Assembly (NCBI RefSeq): GCF_032823475.1
Contig: NZ_CP127913.1
Span: 1 to 64,000 of the forward strand
Length of the DNA stretch: 64,000 nucleotides
Direction: 5' to 3'
From: Acinetobacter sp. SAAs474
GTDB taxonomy: Bacteria; Pseudomonadota; Gammaproteobacteria; Pseudomonadales; Moraxellaceae
Below, in pieces: positions 28,502 through 38,251 of this stretch. The notes below the pieces were generated by a model. It worked only from the letters and a program-made list of their open reading frames with translations, was not told the origin of the DNA and did no database searches. Each line of letters starts with the position of its first letter. Within the stretch, counting starts at the first letter, position 1. The position numbers were made by a program, and so were the translations under genes.

Positions 28502-28525
28502 TTAATCTGGTTTAAACCAGATTAA
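28502..28525. promoter_or_regulatory. Phosphonate-locus operator 1
   Basis: Perfect 24-base palindrome, arms TTAATCTGGTTT and AAACCAGATTAA, 66 bases before the binding-protein start. Its core ATCTGGTTTAAACCAGAT recurs exactly at 33850-33867. It fits a GntR/HutC dimer site. The symmetric stem could also act as a weak terminator for the regulator gene. Confidence 0.85.
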
Positions 28526-28591
28526 TCAAATTGTCATAAATTTTTGTTGAAATAGCATCTATCCAAGAATTGCATTCATTAGGAATGTCAG

Positions 28592-29635
28592 ATGCGTCAG
28601 TATTTAAATCAGCAAAAAAAGCCTATCGCTTTGCTCGCAAGCAGTGCATTGTCTGCATGGATAAGCGTTGGATGTAGCACCAAATCGACTGTCGGCGAAA
28701 ATGAGCAAATTACCGTCTATACCGCTGTAGAAGCCGATCAACTACAACGTTATAAATGGGCATTACGACAAGCTTATCCAGAATTAAAAGTAAGATGGGT
28801 ACGAGATTCTACAGGAGTAATTACCGCAAAATTATTGGCTGAACAAAAAAATCCGCAAGCCGATGTGGTCATGGGTGTTGCTTTAACCAGTATATTGATG
28901 ATGGAACAAAACAATATGCTGCAACCCTACAAACCAAAGTATATTGAACAACTTAAAACAGATTTTTATAGTCAAAAAGATATTCCGACTTGGACTGGTA
29001 TGACCGCGTGGGAATCTGCCATTTGTGTAAATACCTTTGAACTAAAAAAGAAAAATCTCCCAATACCACGCAGTTGGAAAGATTTAACCTTACCAATCTA
29101 TAAAGGCATGATTGTCATGCCAAATCCTGTTTCTAGTGGAACGGGTTATTTAGATGTAACTGCATGGATGCAGCTTTTTGGCGAACAACAAGCATGGAAT
29201 TATATGCGTGCTTTAGATCAAAACATTACTCAGTATGTTCATTCTGGATCTAAGCCCTGTAAAATGGCGGCACAAGGTGAAACCTTAATCGGAATTTCAT
29301 TTGGTTATCCTGGTTATAAATTAAAAGCACGTGGCGCACCACTTGAAATTATTTATCCTAAAGAGGGATTAGGCTGGGAAATGGAAGCATCAGCCATTAT
29401 TAAAGGCACAAAAAAACTCACCAGCGCACAAAAATTTATTGATTGGACTGTCAGTCAGTCTGCCAATCAAGTCTATGCACATAATTTTCCCATTGTGGCA
29501 CATCAAAAAGTCACTAGCCCGAACCCTGACTTTGATCAAAATTTATCGACAAAATTAATCAAACATAATTTTTATTGGGCAGCAACACAGCGTGAAAAAA
29601 TTTTAAAACAATGGTCAGCACAGTTCGAACACTAA
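28592..29635 (+). CDS. phnS: 2-aminoethylphosphonate ABC transporter substrate-binding protein
   Basis: Periplasmic binding protein of the PhnS/FbpA type, 347 residues. The signal region contains a lipobox-like SVGC (Cys 28), so it may be lipid-anchored. Features: ITVYTAVEADQLQRYKWALR, VRDSTGVITAKLLAEQKNPQ and ADVVMGVALTSILMM, typical of iron/phosphonate binding proteins. Placement with ATPase, permease and phnW/phnX fixes the likely substrate as 2-AEP; an iron-binding role is excluded only by context. Confidence 0.88.
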   Translation: MRQYLNQQKKPIALLASSALSAWISVGCSTKSTVGENEQITVYTAVEADQLQRYKWALRQAYPELKVRWVRDSTGVITAKLLAEQKNPQADVVMGVALTSILMMEQNNMLQPYKPKYIEQLKTDFYSQKDIPTWTGMTAWESAICVNTFELKKKNLPIPRSWKDLTLPIYKGMIVMPNPVSSGTGYLDVTAWMQLFGEQQAWNYMRALDQNITQYVHSGSKPCKMAAQGETLIGISFGYPGYKLKARGAPLEIIYPKEGLGWEMEASAIIKGTKKLTSAQKFIDWTVSQSANQVYAHNFPIVAHQKVTSPNPDFDQNLSTKLIKHNFYWAATQREKILKQWSAQFEH

Positions 29636-29683
29636 GCTGTAAATCATTTTAAACCCGATGATATCACTCTATTTAGGCACATT

Positions 29684-30883
29684 ATGCAAATTCCACTTCA
29701 CTTACAACAAGTCTTGCCAGAAAAAATGACTAATCTTTCTGCAGGACATTTACTTTCTACATTAAAAAGCTACTCAACTCATCAGGCAAAAACGATTCTT
29801 GAAGTTATTGATGTACAGAAATCTTTTGCACAAAGTACCGTTTTAAAACATATTAATTTAGCCTTAAAAGAAGGTGAGTTCGTTAGTTTTTTAGGTCCAT
29901 CTGGCTGCGGAAAAACCACATTATTACGTATTATTGCTGGATTGGAACAACCGGATTATGGTCGAATAATTAAACAACAACGTGATATTACTCAATTGGC
30001 AACAGCCAAGCGTCAATGTGGTTTAGTTTTTCAAAATTACGCTTTATTTCCCAATTTTACAGTGGCGGAGAATATTGCATTTGGTCTAGATAAAAAAAAT
30101 TGGTCTAAGCAACAGATTACAGCACGAGTTAATGAACTATTACAACTGATAGAATTACCACATCTGAACAATCATTATCCTAATCAACTTTCTGGCGGTC
30201 AACAACAGCGTGTGGCTTTGGCACGTGCTATTGCACCTCAACCTGATATTTTATTACTAGACGAACCACTATCCGCTTTGGATGCTTTAGTACGTCTAAA
30301 TTTACGTCAAAAAATTCGCATGATTCAGCGTCAGTTAAACCTTCCCGTGATTATGGTGACACATGATCAAGAAGAAGCACTGAGTATTTCAGATCGTGTA
30401 GCCGTCATGAATCAAGGTGTAATTGAACAATTGGATACACCGCATAATATCTATTATCAGCCGCAAACACGCTTTGTCGCAAACTTCATTGGTAGCATGA
30501 ATTTTATAGATGCGATTGCGGTGGATAAACATCGTTTGAATATTGCACAAGACTATCATCTCGACATGCCGGGAATACAATTTGCACAGCAAGAACGTCT
30601 AGAAATCGCATTTCATCCAGAAAGCGCTCAACTTTTATTTGAAAATCAACAACAAAGTGGAAAATTAAACCTCGCTGTACGTATTTTAAGTATGGAATTT
30701 TTGGGTGCAAAACGTCGCTTATTTTGTACCTTACACACCCATGATCAGGCCACAACATCAGCTTTAATCTTACAAGTTGATATTGAAAATCAATACTTTT
30801 CTACTTTAGCAGATGAAATGTGGTTACAAATCCCATGCAATGCATTGCATATTTTTGATATGCAAGGACGTGCAAGATGTTAA
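29684..30883 (+). CDS. phnT: ABC transporter ATPase for 2-aminoethylphosphonate
   Basis: 399 residues; cytoplasmic ATPase of the 2-AEP importer. Walker A GPSGCGKTT, Q-loop VFQNYALFPNFTVAENIAFG, signature LSGGQQQRVALARAI, Walker B ILLLDEPLSALD and H-loop VTHDQEEAL. A C-terminal TOBE-like part follows (IAFHPESAQLLFE). The first 35 residues precede the ATPase fold and are unusual; an internal ATG at 29726 is an alternative start. The stop overlaps the permease start by 7 bases. Confidence 0.9.
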   Translation: MQIPLHLQQVLPEKMTNLSAGHLLSTLKSYSTHQAKTILEVIDVQKSFAQSTVLKHINLALKEGEFVSFLGPSGCGKTTLLRIIAGLEQPDYGRIIKQQRDITQLATAKRQCGLVFQNYALFPNFTVAENIAFGLDKKNWSKQQITARVNELLQLIELPHLNNHYPNQLSGGQQQRVALARAIAPQPDILLLDEPLSALDALVRLNLRQKIRMIQRQLNLPVIMVTHDQEEALSISDRVAVMNQGVIEQLDTPHNIYYQPQTRFVANFIGSMNFIDAIAVDKHRLNIAQDYHLDMPGIQFAQQERLEIAFHPESAQLLFENQQQSGKLNLAVRILSMEFLGAKRRLFCTLHTHDQATTSALILQVDIENQYFSTLADEMWLQIPCNALHIFDMQGRARC

Positions 30884-32589
30884 ATTCAACCACGGCAAGT
30901 GCTGTACTTAAACATAAAATATATCAAAGGCCACGTTATGCGTTAGGATCAAGTATGGTGTTGTGTTTTGCAGCATTTTTTCTGACCTTATGTTTAATTG
31001 TCCCCCTTTTAATATTATTACAAAGTGCATTTTTAGATGAAAATCAACAGTTTATTGGTTTAGAAAATTTTAAAATTTATTTTTCTAACCCTGCCTTAAT
31101 TTCATCTATTTTTCATTCATTATCTATTGCATTATCCGCAACACTAATCACGGTAATATTGGCAAGCATATATGCATTTGCCTTGATCAATACGCAGATG
31201 AAAGCAAAAGCATTTTTCAAAACAGTGGCTTTTTTACCCATTTTAGCACCTGCGATTTTACCGGCATTGGCTTTAATTTATTTATTTGGTCAGCAAGGTG
31301 TTTTTAAAGATCTTTTGGGTAGCTTAGAAATTTATGGTCCTTTAGGAATATTAATTAGTTATTGTTTTTGGTTATTCCCTGCCATGGTCATGTTAATGAG
31401 TACGGCTTTTCGTAATATTGATCAACGTTTAATTGAGGCTGCGTATGCATTGGGTAAAACGCCTTGGCAAACTCAATTTGTAGTGATTTTACCTGCAATA
31501 CGCTATGGCTTAATTAGTGCATGTTTAGTGGCATTCACCTATGTCATCACTGATTTTAGTATTCCCAAAGTTATTGGTGGATCATTTAATATGATGGCTT
31601 TGGATGTATATAAACAAATTATTGGCCAACAAAATATCAGTATGGGTGCGGTCATTTCAATATTGCTATTATGCCCAGCACTGTTGGCTTTTATGATTGA
31701 TCGTTATCAACGGCATCGTCAACAACATACTCAATCTTCACAGACCCAGCCTTACTATATTGCAAAAAATCACAAGCTTGAAACATTATTTACCGTATTT
31801 TGTAGTATTGTTGCCACAGCAATTTTATTAATCATTATCACCGCATTTCTTGCATCTTTTATTCGTTATTGGCCTTATGACTTATCTTTGACATTCAGCC
31901 ATTATCGCTTTGATTATGTCGATGGTGGCGGTTGGCCTAGCTATTTTAATTCCTTAAAATTGGCATTCTGGACCAGTATAATCGGTACCAGTATGATTTT
32001 TATCATTGCTTTATTTACAACACGTTTTAAAGCACATCCCCTACTTAAAAACTATGTGCAAATGTTAGCCTTATTGCCTTTAGCTGTACCCGGATTAGTA
32101 TTAGGAATTGGCTATATTTTATTTTTTAACCAACCAGAAAATCCGTTATCGATACTATATGGCGGTATGACATTATTGGTGCTCTCTACGATAATTCACT
32201 ATTATAGCGTCCCACATTTAACCTTTAGTCATGCCATTCAACAAATTCCAGATCAATTAGATCATGCAGCTCAAAGCCTGAATATTTCTCATTGGAACAT
32301 GTTAAGAAAAGTCTATTTTCCGTTGACTTTACCTGCATTATGCGACGTATCAGTGTATTTATTTGTCAATGCCATGACCACTGTTTCTGCAGCAATTTTC
32401 TTATATTCACCAGAAACAAGTCTTGCCTCTATTGCGGTACTTAATATGGATGATGCTGGCGATACTGTGGCTGCCGTTGCAATGAGCATTTTAATTCTAG
32501 CAACGTCTTGTGGCATTAAATTATTACATTGGTGCTTAACACGAAAAATGCTGCAATCTAGCCAACGCTGGCGTGAACCCTACCATTAA
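30877..32589 (+). CDS. phnU: Fused two-domain permease of the 2-AEP transporter
   Basis: 570 residues holding two binding-protein-dependent permease halves in one chain, about 12 membrane segments. Each half carries an EAA loop: IDQRLIEAAYALGKTPWQTQ in the first (about 185-205) and PDQLDHAAQSLNISHWNMLR in the second (about 455-475). In Salmonella the equivalent functions are split between phnU and phnV; here they are fused as in FbpB-type iron permeases. It is translationally coupled to the ATPase gene. Confidence 0.88.
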   Translation: MLNSTTASAVLKHKIYQRPRYALGSSMVLCFAAFFLTLCLIVPLLILLQSAFLDENQQFIGLENFKIYFSNPALISSIFHSLSIALSATLITVILASIYAFALINTQMKAKAFFKTVAFLPILAPAILPALALIYLFGQQGVFKDLLGSLEIYGPLGILISYCFWLFPAMVMLMSTAFRNIDQRLIEAAYALGKTPWQTQFVVILPAIRYGLISACLVAFTYVITDFSIPKVIGGSFNMMALDVYKQIIGQQNISMGAVISILLLCPALLAFMIDRYQRHRQQHTQSSQTQPYYIAKNHKLETLFTVFCSIVATAILLIIITAFLASFIRYWPYDLSLTFSHYRFDYVDGGGWPSYFNSLKLAFWTSIIGTSMIFIIALFTTRFKAHPLLKNYVQMLALLPLAVPGLVLGIGYILFFNQPENPLSILYGGMTLLVLSTIIHYYSVPHLTFSHAIQQIPDQLDHAAQSLNISHWNMLRKVYFPLTLPALCDVSVYLFVNAMTTVSAAIFLYSPETSLASIAVLNMDDAGDTVAAVAMSILILATSCGIKLLHWCLTRKMLQSSQRWREPYH

Positions 32590-32684
32590 GATTTAACACC
32601 TTAAACAATAACTTTTATCAATGGTTTGCTTAGGCAGACTAGGGACTAACACATGTTTAAAATAACCCAATATGGAATATCAAT

Positions 32685-33839
32685 ATGAACAGGATAGATA
32701 CAGATCTGATTGTAGTTGGAGCTGGAATTTTAGGTTTATCTGCAGCAATTCAAGCTGCAGAGCAAGGCTTAAGGGTTTGTCTTTTTGAAAAAGATCCACA
32801 CGCAATTGGTGCTACACGACGTAATTTCGGTATGGTTGGTATCTCAACCTTAACCCGCCCTGATACAAAATGGCGGCAATATGCATTGGAAACTTGCCAA
32901 TTTTATCAACGTATCCAAAATCAACAAGATATTTCTTTCCAGCAACGGGATGGCGTGTATTTGGCCAACACAGAATTAGAATGGCAAGTGCTTCATGAAT
33001 TTTCTCAAGTTGCGCCTGATTATGCGATTGCCGTGACTTTATTGAATCAACAGCAATTAAGACAACGTTGTCCTTATTTAAATGTAAATGCTGGTATTCG
33101 TGGTGGATTATTGTTTCACGCAGATTATTCCGTTGAGCCTGAGCTTATCACTGATCGCTTATTAGATTATGCACAGCAATTAGGTGTCAAGATTTATCAC
33201 AATGCATGTGTGATTCAAACACGTTCAGAACAAGGTAAGGCAGTCATTCAGCTGGCATCTGGTCAATGCTATACAGCAGCAAAAATCTTTATTTGCCATG
33301 GTGAGATCAGTCAGATTCTTTATCCAGAGGTATTAAAAAAATTAGGACTATTGCGTTGCAGTTTACAAATGATGCTGACGGAACCACTGCGGTATTCTCT
33401 CCATGCCTCTTTATATTCGGGCTTATCAATCTCACGTTATCCTGCTTTTGAAATTTGTCCTAGTCATAGCGCATTAATTGCTGAATCACAACAAGGCGTG
33501 GTGAAGGATTATGGACTGCACATTTTAGTCAAACAGAATCAGTATGGCCAACTTATTTTAGGGGATAGCCATGAATACCGGACACTTGATCAAGCCAAAC
33601 AGTTTAATCAACGAGAAGAAATCAATCAGTTTATTTGGCAATATTGCCAGCAAAAAATGGGCCTCATGTTGCCCAAAATCACATCACGTTGGAATGGTTA
33701 CTATTTAACTCATCCAGATCACTTAGCCAGTGTGATTGAAGTTGAACCTCATATTTTCTTGATTAGTGCCATTGCTGGAAAAGGAATGACAACTGGTGCA
33801 GGTTTTATGAAAGAAATATTAGAAACGTATATTTTATAA
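32685..33839 (+). CDS. FAD-dependent oxidoreductase (DAO family) of the phosphonate locus
   Basis: 384 residues of the D-amino-acid-oxidase/glycine-oxidase fold. FAD site DLIVVGAGILGLSAAIQAAE at 7-26, then LRVCLFEKD, and the C-terminal FLISAIAGKGMTTGAGFMKE. It belongs by context to the family that regularly accompanies phnW/phnX (known as TIGR03364). Such enzymes are thought to oxidise 2-AEP or its N-alkylated forms; that activity is inferred, not shown here. It follows the permease by 95 bases and precedes the second operator. Confidence 0.82.
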   Translation: MNRIDTDLIVVGAGILGLSAAIQAAEQGLRVCLFEKDPHAIGATRRNFGMVGISTLTRPDTKWRQYALETCQFYQRIQNQQDISFQQRDGVYLANTELEWQVLHEFSQVAPDYAIAVTLLNQQQLRQRCPYLNVNAGIRGGLLFHADYSVEPELITDRLLDYAQQLGVKIYHNACVIQTRSEQGKAVIQLASGQCYTAAKIFICHGEISQILYPEVLKKLGLLRCSLQMMLTEPLRYSLHASLYSGLSISRYPAFEICPSHSALIAESQQGVVKDYGLHILVKQNQYGQLILGDSHEYRTLDQAKQFNQREEINQFIWQYCQQKMGLMLPKITSRWNGYYLTHPDHLASVIEVEPHIFLISAIAGKGMTTGAGFMKEILETYIL

Positions 33840-33849
33840 GCATAATGTC

Positions 33850-33867
33850 ATCTGGTTTAAACCAGAT
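33850..33867. promoter_or_regulatory. Phosphonate-locus operator 2
   Basis: Perfect palindrome ATCTGGTTTAAACCAGAT, identical to the core of the site at 28502-28525, placed 42 bases before the phnW start. It suggests that phnW-phnX form a second transcription unit under the same GntR regulator. Confidence 0.85.
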
Positions 33868-33908
33868 TGATTTATACTACATTTAATCTATTCAAAAGTG
33901 ATCTTGTT

Positions 33909-35021
33909 ATGAATGCCCAAATTGAACTTGATAACCCATATATATTGCTTACACCAGGTCCACTATCAACCTCGAAAAATGTCCGTCGTGTTATGCAACG
34001 GGATTGGTGTACATGGGACAAAGAATATAATGATTTGGTAGAGGAAATTCGACAACGACTGGTTGCTTTAGCCACAGAGCAAACTGAAGACTATAGTGCT
34101 GTTTTAATGCAAGGTAGTGGCAGTTTTTCAGTAGAAGCAGTTTTAGGATCGGCAATAGCACCGACTGGAAAAATTTTAATTATTAATAATGGTGCTTATG
34201 GCGCGCGTATGGTGCAAATGGCACATCGTTTAAATATTGACGTCGTGGAGTTACGTTATCCTGAAACACAGACACCCGTTTTATCAGAAATAGAAACAGC
34301 TTTATTAGATCAGGATATTACTCATGTTGCTTGCGTACATTGTGAAACAACGACAGGCTTATTAAATCCTATTCAAGAAATTGGCCAACGCGTAAAAGCG
34401 GCACAAAAAGTGTGGATTGTTGATGCCATGAGTTCATTTGGTGGAATCCCTATGGATATCGCCCAACTAGATATCGATTTTCTTATTTCAAGTGCCAATA
34501 AATGTATTCAAGGTGTACCTGGCTTTGGTTTTATTATTGCCAAACGTCATCAATTACAAGCATGTCGGGGACTAGCACGCTCTGTAAGTTTAGACCTATA
34601 TGATCAATGGCATACCATGGAACAGCACGCGGGTAAATGGCGTTTTACTTCTCCTACACATGTGGTTCGTGCTTTTTATCAAGCACTCTTAGAGCTCGAA
34701 CAAGAAGGTGGAATTGCGGCACGTTATCAACGTTATGCTCGTAATCAGCAACAATTGTCTATTGGTATGCAAGCATTGGGTTTTGAACTGGTTTTACCTG
34801 CTGATAGTGCCCAATCCCCAGTAATTACGACATTTTTATACCCAAAAGATCATCAGTTTAATTTTATGACGTTATACAACAATTTAAAACAAGCTGGTTT
34901 TGTGATTTATCCAGGTAAAGTGACCGATCTCGACTGTTTTCGAATAGGCAATATTGGTGAAGTTTATCTAGAGGATATTCAACGTCTTGTTACCGCTATG
35001 ACAGCCTACTGCCAGCATTAA
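33909..35021 (+). CDS. phnW: 2-aminoethylphosphonate--pyruvate transaminase
   Basis: PLP enzyme that converts 2-AEP and pyruvate to phosphonoacetaldehyde and alanine, 370 residues from the ATG at 33909 ([20 protein letters not shown]); the frame runs open to 33867 through the operator. Motifs: [20 protein letters not shown], the substrate pocket [28 protein letters not shown], and the PLP Lys in [15 protein letters not shown]. The product is used by PhnX, encoded 42 bases downstream. Confidence 0.95.
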   Translation: MNAQIELDNPYILLTPGPLSTSKNVRRVMQRDWCTWDKEYNDLVEEIRQRLVALATEQTEDYSAVLMQGSGSFSVEAVLGSAIAPTGKILIINNGAYGARMVQMAHRLNIDVVELRYPETQTPVLSEIETALLDQDITHVACVHCETTTGLLNPIQEIGQRVKAAQKVWIVDAMSSFGGIPMDIAQLDIDFLISSANKCIQGVPGFGFIIAKRHQLQACRGLARSVSLDLYDQWHTMEQHAGKWRFTSPTHVVRAFYQALLELEQEGGIAARYQRYARNQQQLSIGMQALGFELVLPADSAQSPVITTFLYPKDHQFNFMTLYNNLKQAGFVIYPGKVTDLDCFRIGNIGEVYLEDIQRLVTAMTAYCQH

Positions 35022-35063
35022 ATAGATGCATTACTCAATAAATAAATATTTTAGGACAATATC

Positions 35064-35879
35064 ATGACCACGACTAATACCGTATTACAAGCCGTTATTT
35101 TTGATTGGGCTGGAACAACCGTAGATTTTGGTTCTCGTGCACCGATTCTGGCTTTTATGGCACTGTTTGCCGATAATCATGTGACGATTAGTATCGATGA
35201 GGCCAGAGCACCAATGGGTTTAGAAAAACGCGATCATATTGCAGCAGTTCTCAATATGCCTCGAGTCGCAGCAGCTTGGCAAGCCATATATGATCGTGCT
35301 GTTACTGAGGCAGATATTGATCGTTTATATCAAGATTTTATTCCCTATCAACTTAAGACGATTCCACAATGTTCACAGCTGATTCCCGGTGCAGTAGCTG
35401 TATTTAAAGATATTCGTGATCGTGGTGCTAAAATCGGCAGTAATACAGGATATGCAGCGATGATGATTGAGCAATTAGTTCAAGATGCAGCAGCGCAAGG
35501 CTATATACCAGATTGTATTATTACAGCCAGTGATGTAAAACATGGACGACCATATCCAGAAATGCTATGGAAGAATTTAATTGCACTGGAGGTATCAGAC
35601 ATTAAAGCCGTGGTTAAAGTCGATGATACTGTTGTGGGCATTGAAGAAGGCTTAAATGCTGGATGCTGGACAGTCGCCTTGGCTGTGAGTGGTAACGAGG
35701 TGGGTTTAAGTTATCCAGAATGGATCAGCTGTTCTGAATTAGAACAGCACACGTTAAAAACCAAGGCTTATACAAAAATGCAAACTTCTGGCGCACACTA
35801 TATTATTGATACTATAGCTGATTTACCACAGGTTCTGGATGATATTCAGCAACGTTTGCAACAAGGTGAAACACCTTAG
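35064..35879 (+). CDS. phnX: Phosphonoacetaldehyde hydrolase
   Basis: HAD-family C-P bond hydrolase, 271 residues; yields acetaldehyde and phosphate. Motif I DWAGTTVDFG (about 10-19) holds the nucleophile Asp, MGLEKRDHI the Schiff-base Lys, SNTGYAAMM motif II and VKVDDTVVGIEEGLNAGCW the acidic motif III. It ends the phosphonate locus; the acetaldehyde could be handled by the aldehyde dehydrogenase at 2.7 kb, which is speculation. Confidence 0.95.
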   Translation: MTTTNTVLQAVIFDWAGTTVDFGSRAPILAFMALFADNHVTISIDEARAPMGLEKRDHIAAVLNMPRVAAAWQAIYDRAVTEADIDRLYQDFIPYQLKTIPQCSQLIPGAVAVFKDIRDRGAKIGSNTGYAAMMIEQLVQDAAAQGYIPDCIITASDVKHGRPYPEMLWKNLIALEVSDIKAVVKVDDTVVGIEEGLNAGCWTVALAVSGNEVGLSYPEWISCSELEQHTLKTKAYTKMQTSGAHYIIDTIADLPQVLDDIQQRLQQGETP

Positions 35880-35964
35880 TTTGCCTTTTTCCTGAACATG
35901 ACTCATCACTTTTGATTGAAATCAATTTATCCAATCAACGAGACTGCGATCCACTTTGACTTCC

Positions 35965-36186
35965 TCACCTCCCTAAAATGGAGGTGATTCCTACTGTTAG
36001 ACGCTTAAGCCCAAGCGCAAGTATGTTCTTAGCACGATTTAAATCCCGTTGATTGGAACTTAAGCAGTTTTCACATTCCCATACTCTTATTCGCAAATCT
36101 GCTCTACCTTTCGGACTGCTTGCGGTGATCTCACCACAGCACGAACACATTTGGGTTGTGAAACTTTCGTTGACTTCCTCAAACAT
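35965..36186 (-). pseudogene. tnpB: tnpB 3' part (zinc finger and RuvC-III)
   Basis: C-terminal 73 codons of a TnpB nuclease cut off by the IS110 insertion. The zinc finger is CSCCGEI...WECENC and the RuvC-III Asp lies in NQRDLNRAKNI. It would follow directly the 5' part at 37438-38208. The family pattern HDRD is NQRD here, keeping the second Asp. An omega RNA would be expected to overlap this 3' end and the right-end hairpin in an intact element. Confidence 0.85.
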
Positions 36187-36221
36187 GAGATACCGTCTTG
36201 GTAGTCAATCAGGTTTTGAGA

Positions 36222-37208
36222 TTATTCGACCACTAAATAATCTCTTTGATAGGCAGTCTGATGTTTTAAAACGCCATAACACAGATGTATAAGCTTGCGC
36301 ATTGCAGCACCTAAAGCACACATTTTATTTTTACCCTGGCTTAATAATCGTTGATATAAAGCTTCAATGTGTGGATTATATTTAATCGCTGTTAATGCCG
36401 ACATATACAATACTGAGCGTATTTTACTGTCACCTGCTTTTGATAAGTGACTTTGCTTGTTGACTGAACTGCCAGACAACTGATGTACTGGAACCAAACC
36501 TACATATGCAGCAGCTTGACTTGCTTTTTCAAACTTGTGCGAATGAAATAACCCCAACAGTAATAAGCCTGATCGTTCACCGATTGAAGGAATAGTTTGC
36601 AGTAATTTCAAATCCTGTTTCAATGTTGGATCTTGATCTATGTGATTATTTATTAACTTATCAATATGTTCAAGTTGCTGATTTAAATACTCAATATTCT
36701 CTTCAAATAATTTAATCACAACAACGGAGGTATGAGTGGACTGCGCCTTTTCAAGTCGATTCTTTTCCTGCAATAGACTACCTAGATAGATATCTCGTCT
36801 GCCTAGTAAAGCTTTTAATAATCTGACATTTTCAGGTTCAGGCTGCCATATGATTAACTTTGCGGTGTAACCATAACGTGAAAGAGCTTCACTATCAGCT
36901 TTATCCGTTTTATTTAGCATGGACATGCCTTTGGCAAAGGCTCTTACTCGTGAAGGATTAGCCACACAAACCTTTACACCTGCATCATATAGATAATATC
37001 CCAAATTCTCATGATAAACCGAAGTCGCTTCCATGATTGCTGTCACTTGATCAGGTTCAATTTTAAGAGTGATGAGCCATTTGAGCAGACTGCCAAAGCC
37101 ACTTTCTGTATTAGTAAATATTTTATTTTTTCTTTTTCCAGTCAAACCTTGAGGGAAAATGCAACAATCTATTTTGGTTTTACTGACATCAATACCTAGC
37201 ATAATCAT
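36222..37208 (-). CDS. IS110 family transposase (bridge-RNA-guided recombinase)
   Basis: 328 residues. The N-terminal RuvC-like DEDD domain begins with MLGIDVSKTKIDCCIF and continues with ATSVYHENLGYYLYDAG and NKTDKADSEALSRYG. The C-terminal Tnp20 domain contains LLQTIPSIGERSGLLLLGLF, AAYVGLVPVHQLSGSS and the catalytic-Ser region near SKAGDSKIRSVLYMSAL. Length and both domains are complete, so it may be active. Known IS110 recombinases use an RNA from the element's noncoding end to pair donor and target. Confidence 0.92.
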   Translation of the reverse strand: MIMLGIDVSKTKIDCCIFPQGLTGKRKNKIFTNTESGFGSLLKWLITLKIEPDQVTAIMEATSVYHENLGYYLYDAGVKVCVANPSRVRAFAKGMSMLNKTDKADSEALSRYGYTAKLIIWQPEPENVRLLKALLGRRDIYLGSLLQEKNRLEKAQSTHTSVVVIKLFEENIEYLNQQLEHIDKLINNHIDQDPTLKQDLKLLQTIPSIGERSGLLLLGLFHSHKFEKASQAAAYVGLVPVHQLSGSSVNKQSHLSKAGDSKIRSVLYMSALTAIKYNPHIEALYQRLLSQGKNKMCALGAAMRKLIHLCYGVLKHQTAYQRDYLVVE

Positions 37209-37440
37209 AGTGATATTCCTTGAGTTTAAGCTATGATTTTTATCCCATTAACCATCATCTTACCTTGTGAATACAGCATCAAAGTGCTTAGTTACCGTTC
37301 AGAGTTGTATGAGGGATAAGGGCAAATTGTAGGTTTTATCTCAGGTTCAAATTTAAGATTTTAGCAGCACTCCAAACTCTACAATTTGCGTATAGTGGTA
37401 GCTAATCACTATATCAATCAAGATACAAGTAGCACTGCTA
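37209..37440 (-). ncRNA. Candidate IS110 bridge RNA region
   Basis: Noncoding 5' flank of the IS110 transposase, the position of the bridge RNA in IS110-group elements. It contains an 11-base inverted repeat (GCAAATTGTAG at 37322-37332 with CTACAATTTGC at 37379-37389) and a short perfect hairpin TATAGTG/CACTATA (37391-37413), so it is structured. No ORF is present. RNA ends and guide loops cannot be assigned by eye. Confidence 0.5.
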
Positions 37441-38208
37441 CGCAAGGGCGTTCTCGCATTTATACTTGAGCATTGTTTTGAATGCTGAAAACCCTGTATC
37501 TAAAACAGATTTAGCCATTTTAGTTTTTACAAGTTTTTTAGCACTCAGGTTGCCAACAACAATGAGTGCATTTTCTTTAACAAGCTTTGTGCTTGCTTTA
37601 TGCAAATGGTCTTTACGACAATTTGCAATTTTGGCGTGTAATGCACGTACACGTTTTTTATTCTTTGTTCGTTGAGCAAGACCTAATTTCTGCTCATATT
37701 TTCGATAGAATTTAGGGTTTGAAATCACTGTACCATCAGAACAGGTAGCAACATCCTTTAAGCCTAGATCAATACCAATTGATTTAGCTGCAGTTGCACT
37801 TGGTTTATCTTGTTTAGGTGAATCAACAACAAGGCACACGTACCAACGCCCACGACTGTCCTCAACAAATGAGCCTGTTTTAACGCTGTATTTGCTTAAG
37901 CCGTAGCTATCCCATATTTTGATTTTTTGCTTGTTATACTCAACATATCCATCAGCATATTTTATTCCTACTTTCTTGAATGGTATCCATCCAAGTGATC
38001 TTCTTGCTGACTTCTTGTTACTAACACGCCAATTCAGCTTTGCTTTTTTAAATTGCTTTCTACGAGTGACTAATTCAGCAGAAATAGCCTGAATGGTTTG
38101 ACTGTGCAAACCACATTCTTTTGATGTGCCTTTTGTGTATTTGTCAATATCGTAGGCTGAGAAGAATTGATCTGTTCTTTTTAGGTGTTTAAAACTCAAA
38201 TCATTCAC
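37438..38208 (-). pseudogene. tnpB: tnpB 5' part, split by IS110
   Basis: N-terminal and central parts of TnpB. The frame reads open upstream of 38208 to about 38241 (DQLASEVNFVWNYVNDLSFK) without an obvious ATG. RuvC-I is SIGIDLGLKDVATCSDG. In place of the usual RuvC-II Glu the protein reads VVGNLSAKKLVKTKMAKSVL, a variant known in part of the TnpB family; a candidate alternative Glu is in VNESFTT of the 3' part. The IS110 insertion cuts it after KCENALA, adding a TAG stop. Confidence 0.85.
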
Positions 38209-38251
38209 ATAGTTCCAAACAAAATTTACCTCAGATGCTAATTGGTCTATT

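Larger units (their letters stand above)
36187..37440 (-). mobile_element. IS110-family insertion inside tnpB
   Basis: About 1.25 kb bounded by the points where the tnpB frame breaks. It has a 35-base flank 3' of the transposase and a roughly 230-base noncoding flank 5' of it, the layout of the IS110 group. No terminal inverted repeats are evident, as usual for this family. Confidence 0.7.

Noticed and set aside
36053..36292. Plus-strand open frame across the tnpB/IS110 junction
   Set aside because: Reverse-strand shadow of tnpB and the IS110 end.
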